64,000 bases of DNA from Lachnospiraceae bacterium (GCA_910575775.1 CAJTEY010000002.1:186001-250000), one strand, 5' to 3'. Counted from the first letter of the stretch, positions 8,805 through 19,435 are shown. Notes: generated by a model from the letters alone, not told the origin. Numbers and translations: made by a program.

Positions 8805-9992
8805 ATGAACAGACGCGAAGAGAAACGAAATCTGGAAACCATACCTGTCGGCTCTCTGGGGATGATTCCCCTGAAAGGCTGCAGCAAACTCGGAGAAAAG
8901 GTTGACTATTATCTTGTGAGATGGCGCACGGAGCGCGAGAGTGAGCACAAGGATTCCCTCGCCTTCTCCGGCTATCAGCGCGATACCTATATTCTGCAGG
9001 CCGATGTTCCCAGATTCGGCTCCGGCGAAGGAAAAGGCGTTATCAAAGAATCCGTGCGCGGCACGGATCTCTACATTCTGGTAGATGTGGCCAACTACAG
9101 TCTCACCTATTCTCTCTGTGGGCACGAAAACCATATGTCTCCCGACGACCATTATCAAGATCTGAAGCGTATTATAGCGGCCGTAGGCGGCAAGGCACGG
9201 CGCATCACCGTAATTATGCCTTTTCTCTACGAGAGCAGACAGCATAAGCGTTCCGCAAGGGAATCTCTGGACTGTGCCCTTGCCCTGCAGGAGATGGTCA
9301 GCATGGGTGTTGATAATATCATCACATTCGATGCCCACGACCCCCGTGTACAGAATGCCATCCCTCTGCACGGTTTCGAAACCGTACAGCCCGCATATCA
9401 GTTCGTCAAGGGACTTTTGACCCATGTCAAAGATCTGCAGATTGACAGCAACCATATGATGGTGATCAGTCCGGATGAGGGAGGCATGGGCAGGGCGATC
9501 TATATCGCCAATGTACTCGGTCTGGATATGGGCATGTTTTACAAGAGACGGGATTACACACAGGTTGTAAACGGCAGAAATCCGATTATTGCCCATGAAT
9601 TTCTCGGCAGCAACATAGAAAACAAAGATATGATTATCATAGACGACATGATATCCTCCGGCGAAAGCGTGCTGGAAGTAGCTGCCGCATTAAAAGAGCG
9701 CAAAGCTGGAAAAATTTTCGTCTTCTCCACCTTCGGACTTTTTACCGCCGGGCTGGATCGGTTTGACAAGGCTTACGAAGAGGGTACCATCTGCCGTGTC
9801 CTGACCACAAATCTGATCTACCAGACCCCGGAACTGCTCAGCCGGGAGTGGTATATCGACTGCGATATGAGCAAGTATATCGCCTATATCATTGACACGC
9901 TGAACCACGATGCCTCCATCAGTGATCTGCTCAACCCTGTGGAGCGAATCCAGTCGATCGTAACGAGATATCATGCGGGTGAACTGATATAA
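8805..9992 (+). CDS. prs: Ribose-phosphate pyrophosphokinase (PRPP synthetase)
   Basis: Makes 5-phosphoribosyl 1-pyrophosphate from ribose 5-phosphate and ATP for nucleotide, histidine and tryptophan synthesis. The 395-aa protein is longer than the usual 310-320 aa because of an extended N-terminus and internal insertions. It keeps the DAHDPRVQ segment and the PRPP-binding loop IDDMISSGES (residues 279-288). This longer form is known from Clostridia. It lies 37 bp after the helicase loader gene. The queT promoter begins 5 bp after its stop codon, so prs probably ends the upstream transcript. Confidence 0.92.
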   Translation: MNRREEKRNLETIPVGSLGMIPLKGCSKLGEKVDYYLVRWRTERESEHKDSLAFSGYQRDTYILQADVPRFGSGEGKGVIKESVRGTDLYILVDVANYSLTYSLCGHENHMSPDDHYQDLKRIIAAVGGKARRITVIMPFLYESRQHKRSARESLDCALALQEMVSMGVDNIITFDAHDPRVQNAIPLHGFETVQPAYQFVKGLLTHVKDLQIDSNHMMVISPDEGGMGRAIYIANVLGLDMGMFYKRRDYTQVVNGRNPIIAHEFLGSNIENKDMIIIDDMISSGESVLEVAAALKERKAGKIFVFSTFGLFTAGLDRFDKAYEEGTICRVLTTNLIYQTPELLSREWYIDCDMSKYIAYIIDTLNHDASISDLLNPVERIQSIVTRYHAGELI

Positions 9993-9996
9993 ATGC

Positions 9997-10024
9997 TTGA
10001 CAATCTCCTGGTTTTGCTTATAAT
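9997..10024 (+). promoter_or_regulatory. Strong sigma-A-type promoter for queT
   Basis: Consensus TTGACA (9997-10002) and consensus TATAAT (10019-10024) are separated by 16 bp, starting 5 bp after the prs stop codon. The predicted start near 10031 gives a leader of about 90 nt that opens with a GC-rich hairpin (10032-10057) and then holds the preQ1-like element. Confidence 0.8.
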
Positions 10025-10070
10025 AGGATTTTGGGGAATGCGTGGAAACGCGGTTCCCCGGAATATACAC

Positions 10071-10110
10071 GTCAGTTCGAGACCTTCCTGACGAAAAACA
10101 AAACTAAAGG
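10071..10110 (+). promoter_or_regulatory. PreQ1-I-type riboswitch, probable
   Basis: A 5-bp stem GTCAG/CTGAC (10071-10075 with 10088-10092) closes a 12-nt loop beginning TTCGAG and ending in C, followed by an A-rich tail GAAAAACAAAACTAAAGG that runs into the ribosome-binding site. Known preQ1-I aptamers have this design: a short stem, a loop starting UUCxAG and ending in the ligand-contacting C, and an AAAAC-type tail that folds back as a pseudoknot over the Shine-Dalgarno sequence. It precedes a queT-type transporter gene, the expected target. The loop-tail pairing is not fully canonical, so this is a pattern match and not a covariance-model hit. Confidence 0.65.
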
Positions 10111-10120
10111 AGACAACTAC

Positions 10121-10666
10121 ATGAAAACACAAAGCACACAGGCGGTTTCCGTGAAAACTGCCCACACTCACGCGCTCTTCATGGCGCAGGCGGCTATGAT
10201 CGCCGCACTCTACATCGTATTGACCTTTATCGCAAATGCCTTCGGGCTGGCCAATTACGCTGTCCAGGTACGCTTCTCGGAAGCGCTCACCGTTTTACCC
10301 TATTTTACTCCGGCTGCAATTCCGGGACTTTTTATCGGCTGCCTTTTAAGCAATATTCTGACAGGCTGTGCCCTGCCCGACATTGTTTTCGGTTCTCTGG
10401 CAACCCTTCTTGGCGCACTCGGCACATACGCCCTTCGGAAGTGGAAATGGTGCGCACCGGTCTGCCCGATTCTCGCGAATACGGTGATCGTGCCGCTGAT
10501 ACTGGTCTACGGCTATGGTCTGATGATTGAGGGCATGTCCCTGATACAGTGTCTCGGCTTCTACTGCCTGACCGTCGGGGCCGGGGAAGTGATTTCCTGC
10601 GGGATTCTTGGCATGATTCTTCTGACAGCGCTGCAAAAATACGGTAACAGACTCTTTGGCAAATGA
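10121..10666 (+). CDS. queT: QueT-type queuosine precursor transporter
   Basis: Predicted membrane S-component that imports a queuosine precursor (preQ1/preQ0-like) for tRNA modification. The 181-aa protein is hydrophobic with about five to six membrane segments, and has the family-typical NYAVQVRFSEALTVLPYF and IPGLFIGCLLSNI segments. A TTG-started extension exists upstream, but ATG 10121 with AAAGGAG before it is clearly the start, and the upstream part is the riboswitch. It is monocistronic between its own promoter and a strong terminator. No queuosine biosynthesis gene was seen in the window. Confidence 0.88.
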   Translation: MKTQSTQAVSVKTAHTHALFMAQAAMIAALYIVLTFIANAFGLANYAVQVRFSEALTVLPYFTPAAIPGLFIGCLLSNILTGCALPDIVFGSLATLLGALGTYALRKWKWCAPVCPILANTVIVPLILVYGYGLMIEGMSLIQCLGFYCLTVGAGEVISCGILGMILLTALQKYGNRLFGK

Positions 10667-10702
10667 CAGAAGCTACGGCAATTTCCAGTGTATAAAACGA
10701 TA

Positions 10703-10744
10703 AAAATCCTGCAGACAGTCCGATCTGTCCGCAGGATTTCTTTT
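10703..10744. terminator. Bidirectional intrinsic terminator between queT and vsr
   Basis: Stem AATCCTGC-GACAG with CTGTC-GCAGGATT, followed by TTCTTTTA on the plus strand and by TTTTTA on the minus strand. It lies between two convergent genes and can serve both. Confidence 0.88.
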
Positions 10745-10772
10745 ATGCTGCTCACGAAAACTGATTGCGTTG

Positions 10773-11219
10773 TCACAACTCTTCTCCCTCACTCATAGCC
10801 ATATCAAAAATCGCCTCCTCCACAACTTTCACACACTCGTCAACATGTTTTTTTATCTCATCCCCCCAAAACCGAATAACCGTCCACCCCTCAAACAACA
10901 ATCTTTTGTTTACCACATCATCCCGCTCTCTGTTGCCGGATATCTTGCTGATCCAAAATTCACTGTTATTGCTTTTTTCCAGCCTCGGTTTTAATACTTC
11001 CCAATCTTTTCCATGAAAAAATTCACCATCACAGAATATAGCTATCTTATACTTTGTCAGTACAATATCTGGGCTGCCCGGGAGCATTTTATCATTCTTA
11101 CGGTACCGATAACCCTTATTCCATAAGGCCTTCCGCAACATAACTTCAATCTTTGTATCTTTTCCGTGGATATTTTTCATGTTCCTATGCCGCTGCTCTT
11201 TTGTCAAAACATCCGCCAT
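10773..11219 (-). CDS. vsr: Vsr-type DNA endonuclease (very short patch repair family)
   Basis: Vsr proteins nick next to T:G mismatches that arise from deamination of 5-methylcytosine. The 148-aa product has the family layout: MADVLTKEQRHRNM start, GKDTKIE, the PGSPDIVLTKYKIAIF catalytic strand with its Asp, and ERDDVVNKRLLFEGWTVIRFW near the end. The usual HGCFWH motif is DGEFFHG here, a variant seen in stand-alone Firmicute members as far as I recall. Start ATG 11219 has GGAGG seven bases upstream; the longer frame starts inside the preceding gene. No cytosine methyltransferase gene is visible next to it, which is unusual for vsr. Confidence 0.82.
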   Translation of the reverse strand: MADVLTKEQRHRNMKNIHGKDTKIEVMLRKALWNKGYRYRKNDKMLPGSPDIVLTKYKIAIFCDGEFFHGKDWEVLKPRLEKSNNSEFWISKISGNRERDDVVNKRLLFEGWTVIRFWGDEIKKHVDECVKVVEEAIFDMAMSEGEEL

Positions 11220-11233
11220 AATATCCTCCATAG

Positions 11234-11536
11234 TCAACTTTCAATGAGCTCTGCCAGCTTTTCTATTTCTTTTATATCCTGCCGGATATTTATTTTCATA
11301 AGAGTCTTGATATCCATAAGGATACCCTGGATCCTATGGTACTCTTCCGAATCATCTTTCCAGTTGCTGACCGCCCCATCTATTTCCACTCTCGGTAAAA
11401 TCTGCCCGACAAAATCCGAATACGGAAACATATTCATCTGCTCTCCGAAGATCGCACTATGTGTCTGGTGGAAGAAGGTAATACATATTTCGTACGCCGC
11501 ACGGTGGCAATCCTTGAATCTTTCTGAAACTTTCAA
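11234..11536 (-). CDS. Hypothetical protein or gene remnant upstream of vsr
   Basis: A 100-codon frame ending 14 bp before the vsr start and ending in a lysine/glutamate-rich helix (DIKEIEKLAELIES). I do not recognise a family. The only possible full-length start is TTG with AGGAAG directly against it, which is poor; an internal ATG (near 11437) with GGAGAG before it would give 67 aa. Upstream (11540-11665) two other reading frames of the same strand hold protein-like stretches (for example PEDMTPEGIGEFPCIYE) that end in stops, so this may be the 3' end of a frameshifted gene, possibly a lost partner of vsr. The function is unknown. Confidence 0.35.
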   Translation of the reverse strand: MKVSERFKDCHRAAYEICITFFHQTHSAIFGEQMNMFPYSDFVGQILPRVEIDGAVSNWKDDSEEYHRIQGILMDIKTLMKINIRQDIKEIEKLAELIES

Positions 11537-11702
11537 TCTTCCTATGCTGAACAGAATGAAAGCTTATATGGCGATACATCATCAGAAATTGCTTTCATAT
11601 ATACATGGGAATTCTCCGATCCCCTCCGGCGTCATATCCTCCGGCACAGCCGCCTGCAGCATTGCAAGCAAACGTCACTTTCTCATCCTTTCTTTCTCTT
11701 TC

Positions 11703-12359
11703 TCACTTCTCAAAATATTCCTTCACTTGAAGCAAGTCCTCAAATACCGCCACGCTTAACCCCCTCATCTCCTCTGTCGCAGGCGTCAGGTCCGGCACCA
11801 TAATAGGACGCAGACCCGCGCCGTGTGCCGAGCGGATGCCGTTATAGGAATCCTCAATGGCATATGTATATTCGGGCAGAACGCCCATACGCTCACATGT
11901 CATCAGATAAATGTCTGGTGCCGGTTTGCTGTTCTTCAACAGATCGCCTCCCACCACTACCTGGAAGTACTCATAAAGCCCTGCTTCCTTCAGCTCCTGC
12001 GTGACAGTGGAAAGTCTGGTAGAGGAAGCAAGCCCCAGAGGAATCTTATTTTCCGACAGATAGTCCAACAACTCCACCGCGCCCTTTTTCACGGGAATCC
12101 CCGACTGATCCGCGATTTCATGAAACAGCACGGAGCTTTCCTCACTGAATTTTTCATAAGGAAAATCCTTCCCGTAATGGGCATAGACAATCTCCTGCGT
12201 GCGCACCTTATTCGTACCGATGCAGCGCATGAATACCTCCCTGATACCAGACATTCCATGCTTTTCACCAATACGCTCCCAGCAGTCCAAAACCAGCCTT
12301 TCTGTATCGAAAATAGTACCATCCATGTCAAAAATCACCGAAATATCCTCTTGCCGCAT
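11703..12359 (-). CDS. HAD-superfamily phosphatase/phosphoglucomutase-like hydrolase
   Basis: A 218-aa haloacid dehalogenase family protein, subfamily IA. It has motif I FDMDGTIFD (nucleophile Asp11, Asp13), motif II LGLASST, the Lys of NSKPAPDIYL and motif III AIEDSYNGIRSA. The cap lies between residues 20 and 85. The layout resembles beta-phosphoglucomutase and sugar-phosphate phosphatases; the substrate cannot be read from the sequence. The start ATG 12359 has AAAGGAGG upstream; a longer frame exists but overlaps the preceding gene. It follows the 846-aa gene by 16 bp and is probably co-transcribed with it. Confidence 0.85.
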   Translation of the reverse strand: MRQEDISVIFDMDGTIFDTERLVLDCWERIGEKHGMSGIREVFMRCIGTNKVRTQEIVYAHYGKDFPYEKFSEESSVLFHEIADQSGIPVKKGAVELLDYLSENKIPLGLASSTRLSTVTQELKEAGLYEYFQVVVGGDLLKNSKPAPDIYLMTCERMGVLPEYTYAIEDSYNGIRSAHGAGLRPIMVPDLTPATEEMRGLSVAVFEDLLQVKEYFEK

Positions 12360-12375
12360 ACGTGCCTCCTTTGCC

Positions 12376-14916
12376 CTACTCTTTTCTGATATAGGAAATG
12401 AACTGGTTTCCATTCTCCTCAAGCCACTCCGCAGAGTCGTTCATGCCCCGTTTTTCCAGCGTACCCGCCACCGGGTCCATAACCACGATATTCAGCTCGT
12501 TAAAGCCTGTAATCAGCACTGCGTTGCCGTCCTCCAGCGTGGCGAGCACAGGAATGTCCTTATTCACATAATACAGCACTGCATCCAGACTGCATCCGGT
12601 TAAATCCAGTATCGTGTAATCCTGCAGATCGCTTTCCAGAATATCCATCACTGTGTCGCCCTGGTTCAGACGTCTCTGTGTGTTTCTCGAAATTCCTTCG
12701 TATTTCAGTATCGTGTCAAGACAAATCGCAAGCGACCCCTCAGTCTCTGTCACCTCATCCTCAGTGATCGCCATAATCTGATTGCGCGTGCTCCTTGTCA
12801 CCCTGCGCCACACGTAGTCTCCGTCATCATCCACCACTACACCCGCCACGCGGTACGCCAGTTCTACCGCCCTGCCCGGATTGGTATAAAGGTTTTCGAT
12901 TCCGTTCTTCCCATATACGTAGAAAAAGTCTTCCGAAGATCCGTCGCCCAGATCGCCCACCGAACGGTTCCCCTCAAAAAGGATTTCCTTCGGTGTCAGA
13001 TGCTTCAGTCCCTTGACGTCTATCTCGTTCTTCACCGTAATCTGCCAGATCGTTTCATACGTTTCTGTAACTACAGAACTCAGCACATTATTTCCGCTCC
13101 CGACTTCCTCCGTATTCATAATCTGATCGTCAAGGGTAGGCACATAGCTTTCGCTCTCCTCGTCATACACAACCCGGGAAAGCGTAAGCTGGTTCTCCAC
13201 AATTTCGCTGCCCACCACATACACATTCTCTTTCTGGTACGTCTTTAAAACGCTGCCCTCATCACTCTGGATTTTCAGAGAGTACATAGGAAAAGTTGTA
13301 ATGCCCGTCCTGTTCTCCCGGACATCCCGTTCTCTGGCGAGTCCATAAATCAGATCTTCCTCCATAAATCCCACGACCGAAATGTACTCGCCCGCTCCCG
13401 CCTGGATCTTCGTCTGTTTCTGCGTATTAAGATTCATCAGAATCAGACCGTTTGCGGCGTAAAGATCGCTGCCTTCCTGCCAGACCAGCATTTTGTTGGA
13501 CTCTGACACATGATAGCCTCCCTCTTTCAGTCCCGTCACCACCGTCTGCATCGAAAGGTTTCTGACATCTATCGCATACACACCACCGTCAAGCATAAAA
13601 TAATATATGCCTGTCCTGCTTAAATAGGAAAGTTTCTCGATATCCGTCTTCAAAAGCTCATAGGACTTGTCGTAGGGAATATACGCCAGCTCCTCCACCG
13701 TGTTTGCCACGCTGTTATAGGCGTAAAGCACCACACCCACACAGCCCTCATGCCGCCCCCGGTTCATATAACCGTAAACAAGAAACAGGATATTTCCTGT
13801 CTCGTCCACCGTCAGCACCCGGATGTCATGCCGGTCGTAGGCGCTTCTTTCATCCCTCAGCTCCTCCGTGTTCCCATAAAAACTGAAAAGCCTGGCCAGT
13901 TTGTTGTCCGTCACATTATAGCTGTAGAGCTTATCCGCCACCGTAAAGGCAAATACGTTGCCACCGTCGCTCTCTTTAAGCTCCACCTTTTCCCCAGTGA
14001 TTCCAAGCACGATTTTGTCATTGATATAAACGTCAGCTTCCTCATCAAAGATCTGCTCCATTGTTCTCTCAAAATCAAGCAGGTACATCCGATCAGGGGT
14101 GTAGCGGATTCTGTAATATTCGCCAGAGCGGTAATATTCTGTTTTTTTCCCGTTTTTGATACTTACCAGATATTCCAGTTTAAAGGAGCCGGTCTGCTCC
14201 GCCAGCTCTTTGATTGTAATGCACGGCTCCGTTACCTTCCTTACTGGCAGATCTCCCCAGGTTACCTGATGGAAGCTGGAATGAATCGTCACTTTGTGGA
14301 AAGTGGTATTGTCTCCCTCCGCATTGGATTCCAGATATTTCGTCAGTTCTGCCGCCTCTTCCTTGTCAAAAGTGCGCTCGTGGAAATCCGTGATGTAATC
14401 CAGCTTCTCAAGCACGTGAAGCGATTCGCTCAATATGATTCTGGAATAATATCTGACCGGCTCACTGTTTTCCGGGGTAACGAGAAAAACAAGCATATAC
14501 TCGGTCTCGCTCTCAATCAGATCCTTCAGTGTAATCGAGAAAGAGATCTCGTCCTCCTCCTTTTCATAGTTTTCCACCGGCGTACTCTCCACCAGTCGTT
14601 CCCCGTCAAGGCTTCTCACCTCGAAGCCAATGGCATCGATTCTGCGCCCGTACGTGTCCATCCTTACATCAATTTTTCTGTCCTCACCGATGGGCTGGAG
14701 GTTGTCCCGCAGATAGGCACATTCCATGCTCTGGGCATAACCATGCAGACTTCCTACCCTGTACGTGCCCACATACATGGACAGCACAGGGTAAGTCGCC
14801 TCACCCATCTCAGTCGTCATATCCGTATTTCCCTGGTTCATCACCCTGCTCAGGATCAGCAGCGCAAGCGCAAATATACAGCCAAGCAGGAGCCCCTTTA
14901 TGATTGCTCTCTTCAT
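12376..14916 (-). CDS. Large membrane-anchored protein with beta-propeller-like middle and degenerate C39-like C-terminus
   Basis: An uncharacterised 846-aa protein. Residues about 5-24 form a single membrane segment (signal anchor), so the bulk is probably outside the cell. Residues about 280-640 show repeated short beta-strand units with phrases such as LYSYNVTDNKLARLFSF and GVYAIDVRNLSMQTVV, like a propeller. The last 110 residues resemble a papain-like peptidase C39 domain (GCSLDAVLYYVNKDIPVLA, then AVLITGFNE and VVMDPVAGT). The place where C39-like enzymes have Gly-His-Ala-Val reads Gly-Asn-Ala-Val, so the catalytic His seems lost. It follows a 124-aa gene by 18 bp. The function is unknown. 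Confidence 0.8.
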   Translation of the reverse strand: MKRAIIKGLLLGCIFALALLILSRVMNQGNTDMTTEMGEATYPVLSMYVGTYRVGSLHGYAQSMECAYLRDNLQPIGEDRKIDVRMDTYGRRIDAIGFEVRSLDGERLVESTPVENYEKEEDEISFSITLKDLIESETEYMLVFLVTPENSEPVRYYSRIILSESLHVLEKLDYITDFHERTFDKEEAAELTKYLESNAEGDNTTFHKVTIHSSFHQVTWGDLPVRKVTEPCITIKELAEQTGSFKLEYLVSIKNGKKTEYYRSGEYYRIRYTPDRMYLLDFERTMEQIFDEEADVYINDKIVLGITGEKVELKESDGGNVFAFTVADKLYSYNVTDNKLARLFSFYGNTEELRDERSAYDRHDIRVLTVDETGNILFLVYGYMNRGRHEGCVGVVLYAYNSVANTVEELAYIPYDKSYELLKTDIEKLSYLSRTGIYYFMLDGGVYAIDVRNLSMQTVVTGLKEGGYHVSESNKMLVWQEGSDLYAANGLILMNLNTQKQTKIQAGAGEYISVVGFMEEDLIYGLARERDVRENRTGITTFPMYSLKIQSDEGSVLKTYQKENVYVVGSEIVENQLTLSRVVYDEESESYVPTLDDQIMNTEEVGSGNNVLSSVVTETYETIWQITVKNEIDVKGLKHLTPKEILFEGNRSVGDLGDGSSEDFFYVYGKNGIENLYTNPGRAVELAYRVAGVVVDDDGDYVWRRVTRSTRNQIMAITEDEVTETEGSLAICLDTILKYEGISRNTQRRLNQGDTVMDILESDLQDYTILDLTGCSLDAVLYYVNKDIPVLATLEDGNAVLITGFNELNIVVMDPVAGTLEKRGMNDSAEWLEENGNQFISYIRKE

Positions 14917-14934
14917 GTATTTCCAATTCCTCTT

Positions 14935-15309
14935 TCAAAACTTCAGAATTCCGTTTTGATTCATATGGCGCTTTTTATATATCTCACCGCACAAAAGCAC
15001 CTGGACAAACTCCGCAGTGCGATCCCAGTCCTGTTCTGTCTGTCCCGCACTCCCGTCCTGTTTCAATTTATCCAAAACGACCTGTGTCAGCCGGTAAATC
15101 TGCCACTTGTCAGGATATTCATCGTAAATCACACTGCCTTCATAGTCTAACCGATTCAGAATCTCGGCAATCACCTTCTGGTATCTCTTCGCCTCCATCG
15201 GATACATCTCCTGCAGATATTCCAGATCCCGCGTCACTGTATCCTGCTCCTGATAAAAGAGCGGCATCGGATACGCCATGTAAAAGGGTAAAATTCTCGA
15301 TTGTCTCAT
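14935..15309 (-). CDS. Conserved hypothetical protein (124 aa)
   Basis: A soluble, charged 124-aa protein beginning MRQSRILPFYMAYPMPLFYQ and rich in Tyr, Glu and Asp. I recall similar small proteins in Lachnospiraceae genomes but no assigned function. There are no membrane segments or metal motifs. It lies directly upstream of the 846-aa propeller-like protein (18-bp gap), so the two probably work together. GGTGAG precedes the ATG. The 105-bp gap to the chemoreceptor gene holds no convincing terminator. Confidence 0.72.
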   Translation of the reverse strand: MRQSRILPFYMAYPMPLFYQEQDTVTRDLEYLQEMYPMEAKRYQKVIAEILNRLDYEGSVIYDEYPDKWQIYRLTQVVLDKLKQDGSAGQTEQDWDRTAEFVQVLLCGEIYKKRHMNQNGILKF

Positions 15310-15413
15310 ACACTCACCATGATAATCAGTCGTTTTATTTTATCATATGGCAAGACTACCAGAACGTGAGAATTTTATAACTATCGCCGCCGCTGCCGCC
15401 AAATCCTTATTTT

Positions 15414-17375
15414 TTAAAGTCTGAAGCTTCCCACAAGCTGCTGGAGCATCGCTGCCTGACTGGATAGTTCCTGACTGGTGGCCGCGCTTTCCTCTGCGGT
15501 CGCGGAGTTATTCTGCACCACGCCGGATATCTGGCCGATACCAGCGGCTGCCTGCTCAATTGCATCCGTCTGATCCTCCACGCCTTTTGCCACCTGCTCC
15601 ATCTGTTCTACTGCCTCACCTGCCATCTTTGCTGCAGCTGTCACTGAATCAGTCACCTTCCCCACAACAAAGCTTCCGCTCCCAACCGCTTTTACAGATC
15701 GCTCAATCAGCTCCTTGGTCGCTTTCGCCGCCTGATCCGACTTGTTCGCCAGCTCCCTCACTTCTTCAGCCACCACGGCGAATCCCTTTCCGCTCGTCCC
15801 GGCGCGTGCCGCCTCCACCGCTGCATTGAGCGCCAGAATATTTGTCTGAAAAGCGATATTTTCAATGGTATCTATAATACGTCTGATTTCATCGGACGAT
15901 TGTGTAATCTGACTCATCGCCTGATTCAGGCTGTCTATATACGCGCTGCTCTCCTGAAGCTTTCCTCCTGCCTCACCCACAACGTCTTTTGCCTGTTCCG
16001 TCATCTGCGCAATTTCCTTTGCCTCCGCACTCATATTTGAAATGGTTCCGCTGAGTTCTTCAACTGAGCTTGTCTGCTCCACCGCGCCCTGAGACAAAAC
16101 CGCAGCAGTAGCTGCCACCTGATCCGATCCTGTCGAAACCTGCCCGGATGCAGAGACAATGCCTGCCATTGTCGCATTCAGCTTTTCGCTGATGACCCGC
16201 AATGATTCCCATAAAACAGCAAAATCACCCGGATAGGGCTGCCCGGAAACCTCTCTGGTCAGATCTCCATCCGCTATTGCACCCAGAATATCCTGCATTT
16301 CATGTATAATCGTACCAAAATCTTTGACAAGCTGTGCCGTGGAATCTGCCAGTATCCGCGTCTCATCTTTACTCTTTACCTGTGGAACCGGGCTTCCCAG
16401 ATCCCCCTGTGAAAGCGCCTGGATCCGCTTCGCACACCTGACAACGGGCATAGCAATGGAGTGACTGACCCTCATGGAAATGACAATAATCACAAGACAT
16501 GCCACGGCACAGACTGCAGTCTGTATAAAATTTCCGTACTCTGCCGGACGCATGAACTCATCCTCGTCTACCGTCACTGCGATCGACCACCCATCCGTCC
16601 CCGCAATGGGCGCATAGCTCTGGATATTGTTTGACTGATCCTCCGCGTAATAGAACCGTTCCACACCAACTTCACCGAGCGTCATCTTCTTTTCGATTGC
16701 AGCCACTGTCTGAAGTCCTTCGTCGCCGGGAGCCGCCGCCGCTTCCCGCATGACGTTTTCCCGGTTCAGCACCGACTCCTGATCAACATAGGCAATTGTG
16801 GTGCCTTCTTTGTCCAGAATGTATGCCTCGCCTTCCTCCCCAATCTTCAGCCCTTCAATAATAGACTGTAAAATATCGGTATCGCACTGAAAGTAAAGTA
16901 CACCTTTCACCGCACCGCCTTCCCGGATCGGGGCGGCAACCATGAGATAGATATCTTCGCCGTCTATATAGGGGGCAGACATATAACTGTTCCCCTGCAC
17001 AGCTGCCTGGAAAAAGGGTTCTTCGGAAATATCCACATCGTGAATCACGTCATAACCTTCTGTATCGGCCATGCCGCCAAAGCGCATATAATAAGCGTCT
17101 GTCCGTTCCTGAATAAACGCCTGCTTTTCCTCCGGTGAAACATTTTCATCCACAAGGATCGGATTTGATGCCATTTCCGCTACTGTCAGCGTATAAGTCG
17201 CGATCTTGTTTTCCGCCGCCATAGAGGCAAGCTCTGCCGTTTCCAGCACATTTTTTTCAAGTGCTGACGTAGTGGAATATCTGGTTACCATCGCACTCAC
17301 AATCCCTGCAATCATTGAGACACATACTGTTGCCAACACCACTATAGCAATAATTTTCGTCTGAATTTTTCGCAT
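15414..17375 (-). CDS. Methyl-accepting chemotaxis protein with dCache sensor
   Basis: Transmembrane chemoreceptor, about 653 aa. It has membrane segment 1 at about 7-29, an extracellular dCache-like domain ([33 protein letters not shown]) to about residue 280, a second membrane segment, then HAMP and the cytoplasmic signalling domain with the invariant hairpin-tip region [15 protein letters not shown] and [16 protein letters not shown]. The start is set at ATG 17375 (GGAAGA upstream), where the hydrophobic segment begins; the 59 codons upstream look non-native. No CheW-binding pentapeptide tail is seen. The ligand is unknown. Flagellar genes at 59-61 kb fit with motility. Confidence 0.92.
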   Translation of the reverse strand: MRKIQTKIIAIVVLATVCVSMIAGIVSAMVTRYSTTSALEKNVLETAELASMAAENKIATYTLTVAEMASNPILVDENVSPEEKQAFIQERTDAYYMRFGGMADTEGYDVIHDVDISEEPFFQAAVQGNSYMSAPYIDGEDIYLMVAAPIREGGAVKGVLYFQCDTDILQSIIEGLKIGEEGEAYILDKEGTTIAYVDQESVLNRENVMREAAAAPGDEGLQTVAAIEKKMTLGEVGVERFYYAEDQSNNIQSYAPIAGTDGWSIAVTVDEDEFMRPAEYGNFIQTAVCAVACLVIIVISMRVSHSIAMPVVRCAKRIQALSQGDLGSPVPQVKSKDETRILADSTAQLVKDFGTIIHEMQDILGAIADGDLTREVSGQPYPGDFAVLWESLRVISEKLNATMAGIVSASGQVSTGSDQVAATAAVLSQGAVEQTSSVEELSGTISNMSAEAKEIAQMTEQAKDVVGEAGGKLQESSAYIDSLNQAMSQITQSSDEIRRIIDTIENIAFQTNILALNAAVEAARAGTSGKGFAVVAEEVRELANKSDQAAKATKELIERSVKAVGSGSFVVGKVTDSVTAAAKMAGEAVEQMEQVAKGVEDQTDAIEQAAAGIGQISGVVQNNSATAEESAATSQELSSQAAMLQQLVGSFRL

Positions 17376-17526
17376 TTCTTCCGTCCCCGGGCACTTCAAA
17401 TGTCGAGCCCCTTCTCCCTTTCCATTCCTCTGTTTATCATCGAGCAGGGAAGATTTTCTCCCCATGTCATACGGCCCGCATGCTGTGAAACAGCAGATTT
17501 CCCCGTGCGGACCTGTGTATAAACAA

Positions 17527-17548
17527 GGGAACGGATCAATCCGTTCCC
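17527..17548 (-). terminator. Terminator of the ATP synthase operon
   Basis: A perfect 9-bp stem GGGAACGGA/TCCGTTCCC with a 4-nt loop, followed on the minus strand by TTGTTTAT, 14 bp after the atpC stop codon. Confidence 0.85.
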
Positions 17549-17561
17549 CCATAGTACCTTG

Positions 17562-17972
17562 TCATTTGTGCACTGTCTCTATCCTCGCCACAGCTCTCTT
17601 CAGGGACATCTCTGCCCTGCGCATATCTGTTCCCGGTGCGTGTTCCCTGATTCGCTCCTCGGCGCGGGACTTGGATTCCTCCGCGCGCTCCACGTCAATC
17701 TCATCAGGCCATTCAATGATTTCAGCAAGCACTGTGACCTGATCCGGCAGCACCTCGGCAAACCCCGCATGCAGAGCCGCTTCGGACACCTCCTGATCCT
17801 TCGTGATCGTGAGGATTCCGGGCGCAACAATCATCGTCATCGGGATATGTTCCCTGTATATGCCGACCTCGCCCTCGACCGTGTTAAACTCAACCATAGA
17901 CACCTCATCCTCAAAGAAGATTCTGTCCGGTGTGATGATCTTTAGTGTAAAGTTTCTGCTGTCCTCAGCCAT
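17562..17972 (-). CDS. atpC: F-type ATP synthase epsilon subunit
   Basis: Epsilon subunit of the F1 central stalk, which couples rotation and inhibits ATP hydrolysis. The 136-aa protein has the N-terminal beta-sandwich (FTLKIITPDRIFFEDEVSMVEF, EGEVGIYREHIPM) and a C-terminal two-helix hairpin rich in Glu/Arg/Ala. It is the last gene of the operon, 44 bp after atpD, with AGGAGG before the ATG. Confidence 0.96.
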   Translation of the reverse strand: MAEDSRNFTLKIITPDRIFFEDEVSMVEFNTVEGEVGIYREHIPMTMIVAPGILTITKDQEVSEAALHAGFAEVLPDQVTVLAEIIEWPDEIDVERAEESKSRAEERIREHAPGTDMRRAEMSLKRAVARIETVHK

Positions 17973-18016
17973 ATATTTACCTCCTGCGGCTATTCGGTTT
18001 CCTCATAGCTGCACTC

Positions 18017-19435
<1,419 letters not shown>

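Noticed and set aside
13750-15150. 466-codon plus-strand open frame opposite the 846-aa and 124-aa genes
   Set aside because: Antisense to two genes with proper starts and spacing; the composition (many His, Phe, Arg) is typical of shadow frames.
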